Shown here: positions 1 to 13,441 of the stretch, piece by piece
Layout of the letters: each line of letters begins with the position of its first letter
How positions within the stretch are numbered: the first letter of the stretch is position 1
Origin: Neckera pumila
Lineage: Eukaryota; Streptophyta; Bryopsida; Hypnales; Neckeraceae
Direction: 5' to 3'
Assembly: GCA_963969595.1 (NCBI GenBank)
Contig: OZ018409.1
Coordinates: 9,376,520 to 9,440,519, forward strand
DNA length: 64,000 bases
Notes under the pieces: model-generated
What the model was told of the DNA's origin: nothing
The model's input: the letters and a program-made list of their open reading frames with translations, nothing else
Databases searched by the model: none
Translations under genes and position numbers: made by a program

Positions 1-12
1 TTTAGGGGTTAA
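1..12. mobile_element. Right terminus of a TTAA-flanked element
   Basis: The window opens inside an element: TTTAGGGG followed by TTAA at 9-12. This matches the right ends of the complete copies at 27631-28190 and 37996-38918. Only the last eight bases are in the window, so size and orientation are unknown. Confidence 0.6.
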
Positions 13-986
13 TTGCCAAGGGAGCCATTATTTCCTAATAGGCACACTTGAGTTGTGCATGTATTTACTTATCTTTTTGGATAATTGTAATTGCAATGTA
101 TATATAACCTTCATAAATTCCATTTTAGTGCAAATGATAGTCTCTCACTGGATGAGGAGAGGTATGCACTTTTCCATAATGTGGAGTTGCATTAGGTTTA
201 TGGTGCCCTTCTTTTCAGATCCTTGATTGAGCATGGTTGATCAAGAGTCAACCATCAAATCATTGAGGTTAGGTTTGGTGATGTGAAAGTAGAGGTTCAT
301 TATGAGGTGACATCCTTCACTCCTCATGTAGCTCTCCATATTATTTGATATGATGCCTACGCTCTACTTTATCTACTCCATATCTTATAGGTACCATCAT
401 CTAATTGTGACCTACTTGCAAAACTGTTTTATCTAGATTTTTGCCTAAAATGTACAACTTCCATATATGAAAGCCTAGGGTCAATTTTATGAACACCTTT
501 TTTCAACACATTGAAAAATTCATCGTTTATTCACATAGAGTCCAAAATATGCATTCTAAGAGAATCTAGAATCCATTTTCTTCTACCAACAAGATCCGAC
601 AAAGGCTTTTAGAGTTCAATAATAAGAACCGTGCTTAAACCTTTAAAAAGAAAGTATTTAAGGTGGGAGACTCTATTTTGGTACCATGTGACTATTTGTG
701 CTACTTTTGGATCACACTAGTAGAAAACATGGTCAAATAGAACAAGCTCGAAGACCTCTACTTGATCTACTAGGTCATATTTTTTATTAGTGATTACTAG
801 GCATCAGCAGAATCCATTTGAAAGTCAAAATGCACACAAAACATTTGTAGTGGCACAAATATGATGGCTTTCAAATTGTGGCACAAATAGGATCTTCCAC
901 CTCAAGTGTTGTTTCTTTAGAACTTTCTAAACAAGCATGCCTAAGACTAATAAATGTGTACATTTGGATTCCACCTACGGTACATA

Positions 987-1221
987 GAATAGTGAAATTA
1001 GGTTGCCTTAGTCAGAAAAGTTACTTGACGATTCACTATTTGTCTTTGTGGAGATGGGCGTGGCACTTTCCGAATTGGGCCTTGAACTAGTGCACCAACT
1101 CATACCACACATATGGTTCAATTGGATTGATGAAAATACTGCATAATTGTACGATAACATTAAATCTTTCTATGATGTAAAATGTTGAGAAATTAGTGAA
1201 TGCAACCTAATTTCACTATTC
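987..1221. repeat. 20-bp perfect inverted repeat 195 bp apart
   Basis: GAATAGTGAAATTAGGTTGC at 987-1006 is the exact reverse complement of 1202-1221. The arms do not extend further. The arrangement resembles the ends of a small foldback element of about 235 bp, but no clear target-site duplication is visible. A short annotated-length ORF inside it has no recognisable product. Confidence 0.5.
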
Positions 1222-1242
1222 ACTGTAACTAGCTACAATGTA

Positions 1243-1673
1243 TCTACCCACCTACCTCTAAAGGCACACTTACATACTGGATAGGTGGGTAGAAATTACT
1301 CTACAGTCCAAGCAGTTGACTTATCCACCGGCATAAAAGTAATCCTTGTGGTGCCGCTCGGTGAAGCAATGGGCACCAATCTATTGGCAGAACTAGTAGC
1401 CGCCATACAGCTTTACCAATATCGGTAATGCGCTTTGATTGGACAGAGAAGATTTCTACAATATCAAATTTGTGGTAGGCAGCTGCTTTCCAGTATCCAA
1501 CTCGCACTAGGAGGTCAATGAAACTTGCTTTTGATAATTCTGGCTGCTGACTAGTTCGTGTAGGTCACTTGTGCCCGCCCAGGCCCTTCCATGAAAGTGC
1601 AAATTGGGTGGGTGGGCAAAGCTTTCCTCACCATGTCTGGGCAGATGCATTGTTGCACTTTGTCCACCCACCC
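1243..1673. repeat. Two short hairpins built on CCCACC/GGTGGG
   Basis: TCTACCCACCTA at 1243-1254 pairs perfectly with 1282-1293. GGGTGGGTGGGCAAAG at 1606-1621 pairs with 1658-1673 with one mismatch. Both lie in the non-coding stretch upstream of the ABC transporter gene. They are structurally clear, but no function is implied. Confidence 0.5.
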
Positions 1674-1742
1674 AGCATGTAAGGAGGCCCTAAGTGTGTG
1701 TAGTGTACATTTCAATTTCGCCAACCAGTGGGGCTAAGTTAA

Positions 1743-1964
1743 CCCTTGAACGCCAACAAGGATGTTCTGCGTCCTTTGAATGACAAAGAATCTTTCCCTA
1801 CAGGATAGAAGTGCAACTTTTCATCCTCGGTATTAGGAGTGGGTAGGAAAGATCTACAACAATTCTTTGACTTCCAAGGAATATATTAGGCTTTTTCAAA
1901 GTAGATGATGTCACATGAAATCACAATACATGATTTCCACGGCCACCAGTCCGTCCTTCAAGGG
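1743..1964. mobile_element. 222-bp TTAA-flanked MITE
   Basis: The element starts CCCTTGAACG and ends CTTCAAGGG, with TTAA immediately outside both ends (1739-1742 and 1965-1968). It is too small to code. The architecture matches the larger TTAA elements in this window (for example 10836-11744), but the terminal sequence is a different subfamily (CCCTTGAA rather than CCCCTAAAGG). Confidence 0.65.
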
Positions 1965-2897
1965 TTAAGTTTACTGGTTGGCTTTATTGGGCTTCTCGAT
2001 CGTGACTCCTCCACCGAGTGACGTCCCTTTCCACTTTGGATCAATTCCAGAGTTCCGTCTGACTTGCGAACCATCACGCACGCAATGGGGGCATCATGAG
2101 TCCGTGACATACACTGAAACCTCGAGTTTCATCGTTCCTACGGCACCCAGGGACTCCAGGGGACGGAGATCGATTCCTGGAGCGGAACCGAAAGGCGCCG
2201 GCCGCTCTCAGGGGCAGTCTCAGTTCCCACTGACCTCACCCAACATGTGCTACAGTACATGCAGACTGCACCAAATAAATGAACTTACAGCTCTGGCAGA
2301 GGTGATGAGCTCCACGACGATTTCCACCACTTGGATTTGCATTTGTCAGACATATACGCGCACTATACTACTATAGCTACTATTACTAAGCTTACAGCTA
2401 ATCACAAAGGCACGTAACTAATATTTTCAGCTACCGTTCTTCGTTTCATTTCATTTCAGTCCTTTACCTGACAACGTAGTCAATCGATCAGGCTATTGTT
2501 CTTTTGCACGCTGCGTGTCTGGTTCTCAAATTACCACTCTCACGCCATGGCCATGGGCATCCAGGACGCTTAAAGTAGATTTTCCATGTCAGATTTTAAG
2601 TCTTGTATACTCGTTATGATGTATTGGATCGATCTCTAGCTGTGCACATGTGTGCTGCATGTTTCGGTGACGAGCCGAGTTTGAGAAAGCGATAAACTTT
2701 TCTTCCTGGCATTTGGGTCGTTTCTGGGAGGGCCGGGAATGGGAGAAGCCAGCGAGTATGGCAACGCTCTTTTGGAAATGAAAGATTCATTGATTGTTGA
2801 GCTTGAGTCTAGCTGTGGGCTTTGAATTGGTGGTGAACTTGGAACTTTTTCTGGTGGGACGCTGAACAAACCAGAGAGGTGCGCGGATTCAGAGACC

Positions 2898-5800
2898 ATG
2901 GAGCGTCTGCAAGCCCAGCATCAGCTGCGAATGGCCTGCATTTCTGTCGCCATGGCGGTCTTGTTCGGCTATGGAGCTGCACAGAGTGCACCCATTTCTG
3001 ATGGGGTTGCGCAACCACCGTTTGGTGTCCAACTGGAAGGGTTAACAGCGCATGCGACTCGGTTGCTGCAACAGCAGTATGGGTTCTGCATCACGGACAG
3101 GTTGAAATTTGCACTTCCCTGTCTACCGCGGCTTGGCTTAACCCCTACAGGACACAAAGGTCTCAAATTAGCAGTCTTGAGTAGGTCACATGAAGATCAA
3201 CTTCTTTTTGTTCGAGTAAATTGAAATTTTTGATGTACACAGCATGCAAGCAACGATATCGTTCACTGATGTGAATGATATCTGGCCCCATCTGAAATAT
3301 TGATTTTTCCAGAATATCGTGAATGGACTTCATCATTTCAAAACCAGTCCATTAGGGATTAGCAATTGTTCCGTCCTTAAAACTCATCTAGGTTTCCACA
3401 TGCATTCGTATGTGCAGGGAAAGAGATGGAGTTGATGAACTCTTTGATTTCCACAATTCGGATATGAATCTTTTGTTAGATTGTGATGATATGACTGGTG
3501 AGTCTCTACTTTTGGTTAGCCTTATAAGAGCAAACCCTCTGCTGAAACAACATGAAAACAACAGAACACAAAAAAGACTACCGGTACGGTTGTCGTTTTT
3601 CCAATGTTGTGTCAACCGGGGTTTTGCACAAAGATCGACTTTCTGCGTTCCTCTGAGAAATGTCAATGAGGAAACATGGGTGGGGTGTTTCGAGCTTCAA
3701 GAAGTAGAGAATTTGAATGAATAGAGTCCATTGTTGTTTCTTGTGCCTCGTGGCCATGGCGTTGTCTCAATGAGCCAGCTGCGTTCGAGGACGTGCAGGT
3801 GGTACAATGACTGAGCGGGTATGTGTGTTGAGTGAGCAAAGGCTTTACTTCGAGAATCTTGCAACTGTGGACAGCCCACCTCCCAACCTGAACTGTAATG
3901 CATCTGGTTGGGATCAAGCCTGCGAAGCTGGCTGGGCTGGCAGAGTCTCACAACCTGTGCAGTTGGACAGTGAGATTGTCTCCAGTAGGCTTCTGGATCC
4001 TCTTCCCTGCTGCGCTGGATTTTTCTGCCCTCGAGGGCTCTCCTGTATGATTCGTGAGTGTATATCCTGCCTGCCTTAACTTCGCCCTCGACCTGCTCTA
4101 ACTCTTGATTTTGTACTTGAATTAATTGGCTTTGAAAATTCGGTTCCAGACAGTTTGTTGAACCTCAAATATCGTCGCAGCTTGCCCTTCAGGCTCTTAT
4201 TGTCCTTCTGCGACCTTGAATCACGACACCAACATGTGCGAACCGTACGTTTCATACTCACCTACCATCAAATATGTACCTGGCTTGTATGTCTCGAAGC
4301 TGTACTTACTTAACCCTAAAATGATCAGTTCGATCGATCATATCGTGAAAGTCATAGAATTCAAATGAGTTTACTTTACAATCACTAGAATCAGTTAAGG
4401 AGATTGCTTGTGCTGAGGAGACGATAATCGAAACTATTCAGCAAAAGAGAGTCCCCCTATCACCTACTCAAAACTGCTAAAAACACGTTTGGCCCAGTTT
4501 GGGCGTCTTGGTCCTTTATGTGATGGATTCGTATTTCAGCTTAATATTTACGAGTTTTAATAGCGTCGTTATTGAGATGAATCATCTTTACTATCTGTGT
4601 GTTTTCAGATATGGTTACCAAGTGACGCAGAACAGTAGTTTGTACGCAGCACAGTGTGGAGGAGCCGATAAATGGGCAGATGTTTCCTCCACGCTGGGCA
4701 TCTTTTGTCCTGCAGGTCACTTCTGCCCCACTCCTGTTCAATCAAGGAGCTGCACCGTCGGGTAAGATGTTTTCAATCCTAACCCCTCCTCATTTGTCAT
4801 TATCATGGCTTTGATTGTTGACAGATACTCATGTGAGACAGATTATGCATGGAGTATCGATAGTTCTGTTTTTCTGGGACTGGGCACAGTACTACAACAC
4901 ATCAATATGCCACTAACTCGAAATTTTGGGCGATTTTGCAGGCATTATTGCAGGCTGGGTTCCACTCTTCAAGAAAGTATGTTCTGTTCCTGCTAAAGTT
5001 TTGTACGCTGACTGACTGCTCACCTCACTGCGTACATCTCACATTGTTTTCTGGTCTCTCACAACCTTCCCTTTCGCAGAATGTTCTCGTCTTACGACTT
5101 GCGAGAGTGGAAACCTTCAGATTCAGAATCTGCAAGGCGTTGGAGGATTAATACTTGTACGTCGAAAGCAACTCTTCTTTTCTCCTTTTGAAATGCGTTA
5201 ATTCTGATTGTAGATTTGCAGTATGCCAGAAATAAGAATACCCTCACGCTTCACATTGTAAGTCTTCGCTGACTCTAATGAAGGACACAAAACGGTGCAG
5301 GCAGGGTTATTGATCTTGTTGGTGGCGGTATACACTTGCTCTGATTGGTTAATGGATCTAAGAAGTAGGCGTAAAGCATCTGCTCGAGAAGTGGCAGCAC
5401 GACACGCTCGAGAAGTGGCAGCACGACAGGCTCACGAGCGCATATCTAAATATGAGCGTTTGAAACAAGTCAAAGATACTGCAAAACGTCAAGTCTCAAA
5501 ATTGTCGCGGAAGTTAACTCGGGGCAAAAGTCGGAAGCAACCGGAGTCTCCTACAGCAGAAGAATTGCAGGTGAGCAGTTATCATAGTGTTATTGAATGG
5601 GCAAAACGGTACAACTCTTGCAGCCAATTTGAACCTTGACTAGAAATGTTCCATTATCAGGTTCTCAAAAAACACTTAAACCACTAGCAACCGTTAGGTG
5701 TGTTTTTGCGTGTATTCAATACACCAACCTGCTCATTGACGTTCCACTGTCTAAATTCATGACATCATTTATGTATGAAAAACTTGAAGAAGATCTAAAT

Positions 5801-8800
5801 ATAATTATGCTGTGGCAGAGCCTCTCTCTCCAAAATAGAGACTCCTTACAAAGATCCAACTCTGGCCTCATTCAGCACTCTGGTATCATACCAGCAAAGA
5901 TAGACGAGAATAAACCCACTGCATCAGCAGCTGCAGCCCCCTTGCCGGCTCTTTTTGTAGATATATCGAAGAGATTTCCGGAGTCTGTAGAGCCAATTTC
6001 TCCCATTGATAGGGCAATGCCGGACAATTCAAGAGAAGCAACAACGCCTGCTCAAAGCTTTAGAGATCGTTCCGGTCAATTACTGCCAACAGTGGAGATT
6101 CCGACGAAGGAGACTCACAGCCAGATGTTTGCTTATGCTTATGGCCAAATTGAGACAGAAAGGGCCTTCGGATACAAAGGGCGGTACCCTGATGAGGCCG
6201 TCACTCGTAAGAAGAGATTTGAAATTGAATTAGAGTTTGAAGACCTCTCCTTGGTACTCAAGGGCAGTAAGAAGAAGATACTTAGTAACGTGACAGGGGA
6301 ACTGTCGCCAGGGAAGATTACAGCGATTATGGGCCCTTCTGGCGCTGGGAAGACAACATTTTTGAATGGATTAGCCGGCAAGTCAACCCACACTCACACG
6401 ACAGGGCAGGTTCTTATCAATGGCAAGTCCGGATCCATGCACTCGTACAAGCGCATCATTGGCTTTGTGCCGCAGGATGACATCGTTCATGGCAGTTTGA
6501 GCGTTGAGGAGAATCTGTGGTTCAGCGCAAGCTACAGGTATTGATTTGAGCACACATGCTATGCACACACAGAATAGCTCTGATGTTTGCCTTAACAGAG
6601 AAATTTGATCGTCTTTTTACTATTTAGTTTCTTTCTGTTAACCCTCGAAATACCAAGAGGATCGAAAATGTCCGAAGATGTGTTGTATTAGCACTTGAAA
6701 AGGGTCATATGGGAACTTTCCTTTGTTCCATCTGATTTACACTCTTATTGAGGCATGTAATGCTCTTCAGTGATGCTGTTGATATATGATTTTGACCGTG
6801 TCTGAATTAAAATTTTCACAATAGGATCCATGAAATTGTTCATTAAAGACCATGAAATTTCAGTTTTTCGGGGTTAAATGCTCTAGTCAAGTTGAATTTT
6901 GAACAGTCCACCTCGATTCATTTCACTTCTATTCCAGAGAACAGCGAGGTCATGTCATAGAAAACATGAGTGCTACTCAGAGAAAGCCGTTCACCACTTC
7001 TTCTCTCCTATTTCAGGCTACCAGTGAATATGCCAAGGTATGAGCGAGTTTTGGTGGTGGAACGCACCATTCAAGCGTTAGGATTAGGAGGCATAAGGGA
7101 TTCTCTTGTAGGTACCGTTGAAGATCGTGGAATATCAGGAGGACAGCGCAAAAGAGTGAATGTAGGATTGGAGTTGGTGATTGAGCCCTCTTTGTTGATC
7201 TTAGATGAGCCCACATCCGGACTTGACAGTACATCCTCGAGGCTTGTGCTTCAGGCCTTACGTCGAGAGGCTATGGAAGGAGTTAACGTAATTTTGGTGC
7301 TTCATCAGCCCAGGTACAGGACCTGGCATTTCTAGGCTCAATTTTCTGAATGTCACCATAGATTGACATCTCTTTTCCTTCTGTGCTCTGTGCTGCCTCT
7401 TTGATTGCTTATATGATAAACTTTACTACGTATATGCTTTCTTTAAGAGGTTCATGTCCAGAAACAATGCCTAGAATTCAACAGTGACAAATCTGTGAGC
7501 ATTGTTACAGCTACGGGCTTTTCAAAATGTTCGACGATGTCATGTTCCTAGCGAAGGGGGGTTACACGGTGTACTTAGGACCAGTGGATGAAATTGAAGC
7601 TTATTTTGCAAGTCTCGGTTTGGTGGTGCCCGAGAGAATCAACCCACCAGACTACTATATGGATGCATTGGAGGGTGTAGTGCAGCAAGGTCGTTCCCCT
7701 AAAGTAGACCCGAGAACTTTGCCCGTTCAGTGGATGATGCACAAGGGTTACCAGATCCCCAATGAAATGGCGGCATTTGCGAACACTCCCACTGAGGGTC
7801 AGTTGCACGTGCATCCGGAATCCGCCAGAGTCGGTGGAGCTTCTTTCACTCAGCAAGCATGTCTGGAACTCTATCATCAGTTTGTCGTAACTTGGGACGG
7901 AATCAAAACTGCGCTTTCAAGGGCGGATGATTTGTCAGGTCGCCAAACACCTGGATTTCTGAAGCAATTTAGAAGCATTCTACACCGGTGAGCTTTATTT
8001 CTATATACATTATCCATTGGTTCAATTGAAATTCTAAACTTCAATTCGGCTTTAAATTCCGGCATCGCGCAATTGATGTTTTTTCCTGAAATTCTTTTCT
8101 TTCTCATTGACTGTCATGTAAAGCTGCGCAACTCTTCTCTCATGCGTTGCTTTGCATATATGGATGTGTGAGAAGATTTAGATCAAATGTTTCTGACAAG
8201 AATGAACGGGGTGATGGGAATCAGAGTGGGAAAGCAGCGGTTCCGTGAGGCAAGGCTACATGTGCAGGACTACATCATCTTGCTTATTGCTGGGGCTTGC
8301 TTGGGTGTGCTATCAAACATGAAGGATATCGACCTGGGATCTCAGGGTTACCATTTCACTGTAATTGCCTTAGGTACAAGTTTGACCTTTGGATGTACTG
8401 AAATGCCTCTTTTTTGGTTACCAACAAATCCGTCCATTGCTAAGGGTATTGACCTATTCATTTGATGTGCTTTGACAGCTTTGTTGACCATGATAGCATC
8501 CCTGAGAACTTTCTCAGCCGACAGGCTTCAATTTTGGCGTGAAAGTGCTTCAGGAGTGAACCGCATTGCGATTTTTCTTGCTAAGGACGTGGCAGATCTC
8601 TTCAACGTTGTTCTGAGGCCTCTCATTTATTTGTCTATGTTCTATTTCTTCTGCAATCCAAGGTCAACTTTTTTAGACAACTATCTGGTCACGCTGGCAC
8701 TCGTGTATTGTGTTACGGGCGTGGCCTACATCATTGCCATCCTCTTGGAGCCAGGAGCTGCACAATTGGTAAGCCTTCTCTGGTAGTGTCAAAGAATATT

Positions 8801-9441
8801 AAAGCATCTCTCGTCATGATTTCTAAACTCCATGAACGCCCATGATTGAGTCAAGCTCACGCTTGTTTAATACAGATTAGATGATTCCAGTAGGTGTGAT
8901 CGACCAGCAACCGGGTATTTTAAGTTTGCCTTCGAAAATGATGGTCTTCTTGTGCAGTGTGCAGTTTTTTTTCCCGTCATTGCAACACTGATCGTGTCGT
9001 CTCGGAGAACTGGATTTCTACACGTTCTGTCCTATTTGAGCTATGCGAGATATGCTCTTGAGGCTTATATCCTTGCAAATGTGGAACGGTTAGTAACTTC
9101 ATTTGTCTTCCATCCTACTGGTTTGATTGAGTGACTTTGTTTTCATATACTGATGCAATTGCTCCAATTTGAGAACTTGTGGTGAGGATCTTACACACTC
9201 GTACAACCAGGAATGGGATGAGATGTGAGATGGTTTTCGACTTTGTTGGAAAGTTGAGTGACGTATTGACCGCAGGTACAAAGGAGTTTGGCTCATTTCA
9301 CGCTGTGGCCTGCTTGCGAGTCAAGGGTACCAACTGGATGATTTCAATCTCTGCTTGTGGGTTCTTTTGGGTCATGGAGTTGGTGCACGTGTTGTGGCAT
9401 TACTTTGCCTGATTTTCAGTCACAGAAGCAGGCAAAAGTAG
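2898..9441 (+). CDS. ABC transporter G family, ABCG24/ABCG28-type half-transporter
   Basis: Sixteen exons join in frame to 1,133 aa, close to the roughly 1,100 aa usual for this clade: 2898-3100, 3418-3497, 3799-4053, 4181-4244, 4609-4761, 4942-4976, 5080-5156, 5222-5257, 5301-5570, 5819-6537, 7017-7313, 7511-7987, 8225-8373, 8479-8768, 8958-9088, 9276-9441. All introns are GT-AG. Order of parts: a signal peptide (residues 1 to about 29); a Cys-rich extracellular region with repeated C-P-x-G-x-F-C motifs; a membrane segment (about 302-316); a basic linker; then the ATPase with Walker [10 protein letters not shown] (about 563), VPQDD, signature ISGGQRKR (about 670), Walker [14 protein letters not shown] and H-loop LHQP. 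An ABC2-type membrane domain follows from about 889. This is a plasma-membrane half-transporter that should dimerise. Arabidopsis ABCG28 is linked to pollen-tube secretion; the substrate here is unknown. The start follows from the signal peptide. The acceptors of exons 8 and 10 are chosen by frame and family fit. Confidence 0.94.
5382..5429 (+). repeat. 24-bp tandem duplication inside ABCG exon 9
   Basis: Two adjacent 24-bp units (5382-5405 and 5406-5429) differ only at the last base. They encode AREVAARH and AREVAARQ in frame, in the basic linker just after the first membrane segment. Related transporters have one Arg/Ala-rich stretch here, so this looks like a recent in-frame 8-residue expansion. 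Confidence 0.85.
6642..6873. mobile_element. 232-bp TTAA-flanked MITE in ABCG intron 10
   Basis: CCCTCGAAATACC at the left and TTTTTCGGGG at the right, with TTAA outside each end (6638-6641 and 6874-6877). The interior holds an AAGGGTCATATGGGAAC segment related to the short elements at 24179-24418 and 31896-32134. It lies wholly within an intron, so the reading frame is unaffected. Confidence 0.65.
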
Positions 9442-10831
9442 CAGTCTCCTCGTCACCAAATTCATATGCGGGGTGTCGGACCTGGCCTGCTGAAGAAGCC
9501 GATGTCAGAATTGAGTTCCAAAACTCTATGAGCAGGCTAGGACTTTGAGAAAAAAAGAAATGCATGGAGCCCAGTTTGGTAACGAACCTGCAAGTTGCGG
9601 AGCAGGAGTCTCGAGGTCAGACCCCCCCCCCATTGCTGGAGAAAGTTCAGGTGAGATTAGGGTCATATTTGTTTACATGGCGTGTGTCAGAGTGCAAAAT
9701 TGTGACATTCAAGTGACGAGAGCTCTAAAATTAGAACTGGTATAGATCCCAGGTTTCAGTTGGGTGACTGAAAAGTGTGCCGATGTCACGGAAATCTGCC
9801 GTTCTAACGAATATAAGGTTGATTGCAGGAGTGAATATTGACTAGGTGGTAGACGATGCTTCTTCAGCGAATCCAATTGCAAGCAATTTAGAATCGACAC
9901 CATTCGGGATATTGAACCTGTGGCTCCGTAAGCAGAGACAGTTCAGAATCTGATATTCTGTTCTTCAACTAAGAATTCTCAGGTGTGAACAATGGTGGTG
10001 AAATGAACTGGCATGCAGATTTTTATGAGAGCTGTGGGGAAGGAGCAGGCCACACCACCAACTCGTTCCATGATAAGCCCAACTGTGAAACAGAAACGGG
10101 CGTTGGTCGTTTCTGTAGACCAACGCAGAGAAATTCGTTACTTTTTTGAGGTAAGAATACAGCCTCAATCCGACTTACGTAATCCTCATTGTCGTTCTTA
10201 TGTTATAAATTAAAGTGGACATGCAGATTAATTGGAGATGGGTAACCTACTTGATCGCTTGAATAAAAAAATTCTCACTTTAGGAGCCGACCTCAGGATT
10301 CTTGCACTGAACACCAGCATTGGAACGAGCATGTCCAGGGTTACACTTCAGCATTGCTGCTTGTCGATGGGAACAAAATTTTGTATTTCTTGACCTCTGC
10401 TAGCTAATTCGGCACTACTACAAATGCAGGTCCAAAATTGTAGAAAATGACGTTCATTCCATGTTGAATGTCTTCGAAGATATCATATTTATTGTTCATA
10501 ACATAAAATATTGAAAACAATTGTGGCAATGCTGTACTGGCTATATACTGCCTTGTTATTCCAAACATCTGTCAAACGATGTCTCCACAAGTGCAGATTG
10601 GACTTCAATGTGCCAACATATGTTTCTACTCATGCAATGGTTATTGCAGCTAAAAGCTTGTGGGAAGGAAAGCTATTGGGAAGGAAGGGTGGAGCTGGAG
10701 GTGAAAGGAACACCACCACCTGTGACACAGTACTAGCTTTTCATTCTGAAATAGAGACAATTTAACTTTGAGACATGAAAACCTCGTGCAAGGACAAGTA
10801 TATTCGGGACAAGATTTTGAAATTTGCAGGT
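9442..10831. other. Downstream region of ABCG gene, no gene seen
   Basis: This should begin with the 3' untranslated region of the transporter. It contains only short chance ORFs and a C9 homopolymer near 9627. I see no conserved coding signal, RNA gene or repeat of note. Confidence 0.5.
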
Positions 10832-10835
10832 TTAA

Positions 10836-11744
10836 CCCCTAAAGGACCAACATGCGTTTTTTGGCCGTATAGAAATTTTGGGCAGGTACGTGTGACTAGA
10901 GATATCCATATTTGAGACTGAAATTTTAATAGAAGGTGGGGGCAAGGAATATCTTCATGTGTACCAAGTTTCATGACATTTCAAAATACGAGTCAAAAGT
11001 TGTGACCTAATATGTTACTTTTTTTCATAACTGGGCAGTTTGGGCATATCAGAAAAAATCATTTTTTACGGAATTTTTTTTTAAATTGGTTCTCTACATT
11101 TATATATACTTAAAAAATCTTTGAATCATTCCATTTCAATCAATGAGTCAAAAGTTATGAGGGTTTTTGGTTTGTGGACAGTTATAGATTTTCTACTCTA
11201 AAAAAAACTTTAAAGTCGTTTATTTAACTCAATTTCAATATTTTTGGAAAAAAACAAAATCCTAGGATATAGATTGATTATTATAACATTACAACCGTTG
11301 GGATTGGCATTTTTAAATTCCATGATTAAATTTTTAACAATTTAGTATTTTGAATCATTTTCTACTTCTTTCTACTTACTATTTTTTTCCTATATGTTGT
11401 ACAATTCCAAATGATGTGAAATTTTTCAAGCATATAGACAACTGAATTCAAAGAAGCACCACCTTTATTGGCATTTTTTCAATGAAAAGTGAGCTTGCAA
11501 AGTGCAGCTGCTCGGTTTTTCGCAGGATTGAAAAAATGGTTTTTAAGACTTTGAATGCTTATATCTTATGATCCACACGGTGGAATTTTCTGAAATTTTT
11601 ACCGCATGTTTTCAAAATATCATACTACAAGATCCTACGGGTATATGTGTCAAAAATTGTTTTTTTCCAAAATTTTTGGTAGTTGTATTAGAAATGGCAG
11701 TTTGGAGCGTTTTTGGTGATTACATAGTCATGAAACTTTAGGGG
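10836..11744 (-). mobile_element. 909-bp TTAA-flanked element, inverted copy
   Basis: The left end is CCCCTAAAGGACCAAC and the right end CTTTAGGGG, with TTAA outside both (10832-10835 and 11745-11748). Read on the minus strand it aligns with 26670 onward and 37996-38918: the same CTGCCATTTCTA block near one end, then CGTAGGATCTTGTAGTATG. The subterminal GGGCAGGTAC block sits at the other end. No intact coding capacity is visible, so it is non-autonomous. Confidence 0.8.
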
Positions 11745-12604
11745 TTAAATTTTTAAAAAAATGATGAAATCTTGCAACACCATTAGGTGATCCGTAGCAG
11801 GGGAAGAAATAATGCAATTTAAGAAAGATGGAGATAACACGAGATATGTGCCATTAAAGCTCTCGTTTCAGCTGAAGCTTTACCAGGAGCAATGTAGCCT
11901 TAGGAGCCAGCAATAGAGGACATGGATTCTGTTGTATCAGAGCATCCTCAGTCCGACACTCTAATTGAATTTGTTTTCTATGTCTGCATGAAGACCCATG
12001 CGGACTCGTTCAGGACCTCGTAATTTGCCGTGGCATGCACCTTCCTATGTGTAAGCTAATACAACCTCACGGAAATCATTTCCACAAGTGAAAAGTCCAG
12101 TGTTGTGTGATAATGACACAAATGTTCATGTTGCGACATCGTTTTTATCCTAAGTTACGAATATTCAAACATGGAGTTGATATCACGCAGTATTTTCGTC
12201 AAGCACAAACTTCTTGATTGATCCTAACCAGGTTGTTTTTTTTTGTTTTTTGGAAATGAATGAAAAGGTGACATTTTGTTTAAAGTGAGAGTTTGAACGG
12301 CGATATAGTGAAACGGCACAGAGTTTTAGAGTGGCGACCTTGCAAATTTGCGAGTGCAGTATTGGGCGAATATTTAATGCAACTTGCAATTTTTTTGGCG
12401 AACACTTGTGAGCAAGGGAGGTGTTATTGGCGAACATAAAACGCTGCAACGACCGAATTTGGCGATAAGGGAGAAAATGCTTGGATGAATTAGGCAATAT
12501 GCTTCAACGATGGGATTGTAATTTGGCGATATACCAACTACACTTTTGTGTATAACTTCTGTCATTTTTGGAAAATTTCCAGTGCTATAAGGTTGGACAA
12601 AGAC

Positions 12605-12895
12605 CAACCCCCTCCAATGCTTAAGTCAGTTTATTTCTTAAGAAAAAAAGGAAAGATAGCATGCATTGTGGGCCCATAACCTCCAGTGTCTCCAACTTGG
12701 CCCTAGACCTGCATCCAATCCCAAAACTCTCCGATGCTAAAGTAAGCACATTTCTTAATGAAAACCAGAACACAAAGTCAGGTTGGCCTATTGCATTCAT
12801 AGAACATTCCAATTTAATTTTTGGCACTTGAATCTCGGCCACATAAAACATCCCTCCTATGCTATAGTTAGTACATATTTTAATACAGACAACCT
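12605..12895. repeat. Three degenerate copies of a repeat of about 120 bp
   Basis: Segments starting near 12612, 12729 and 12854 share a CTCC-ATGCT-AAGT-AGTACATTTCTTAA pattern, about 117 and 125 bp apart. The third copy is cut short. Similarity is clear in the first 35 bp of each unit and weak after that. The region is otherwise non-coding. Confidence 0.45.
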
Positions 12896-13441
12896 ATACA
12901 ATCATACATACAGAGGACATAATATGGATTCAACTAACATAGACATAATTTAGATTCAATCTTGATCTTGTCAATTTCATACACACAGGTTTAGTGCCTA
13001 CTGTGGACTTCATCGCATTCCTTGCATCAGAACGGCTACCTCTTGTGAGCCCAATCATTTCTCTGCAAGACAGAGATAGCCAACAAACTGAAGCATAGAC
13101 ATACAGTACATCAAAAAGTAAGCAAAAGAGAAACAAAATTCATGCATGAGTCCATGCAATTGAAATTATCAGGGAGGTACACTCTGAAGTGGGTGAGAGG
13201 GCAACAATGGTCTCACCAAATGCCACAGCTCTTTCACCGAACTAAGAGGAATCTACTGCTGCCTTCTGTTGAACTACTGCTCAGTTCCCCTGCTAGACAT
13301 GTCAACTGCTTCCAAAAATAATACCTAAGTGCTGGCCAAGTAACGGCCACGTCCACCTACAATGTACCACTCATCGAAGACCTTGTCATACGGGAAGTTT
13401 TCTAAAGTAAAAATACGTTAAGAAAACATCCCAACGACCAC

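Noticed and set aside
4311..4400. Another TTAA element starting TTAACCCTAAAATG in an ABCG intron
   Set aside because: No matching right end or family interior was found before the next exon.
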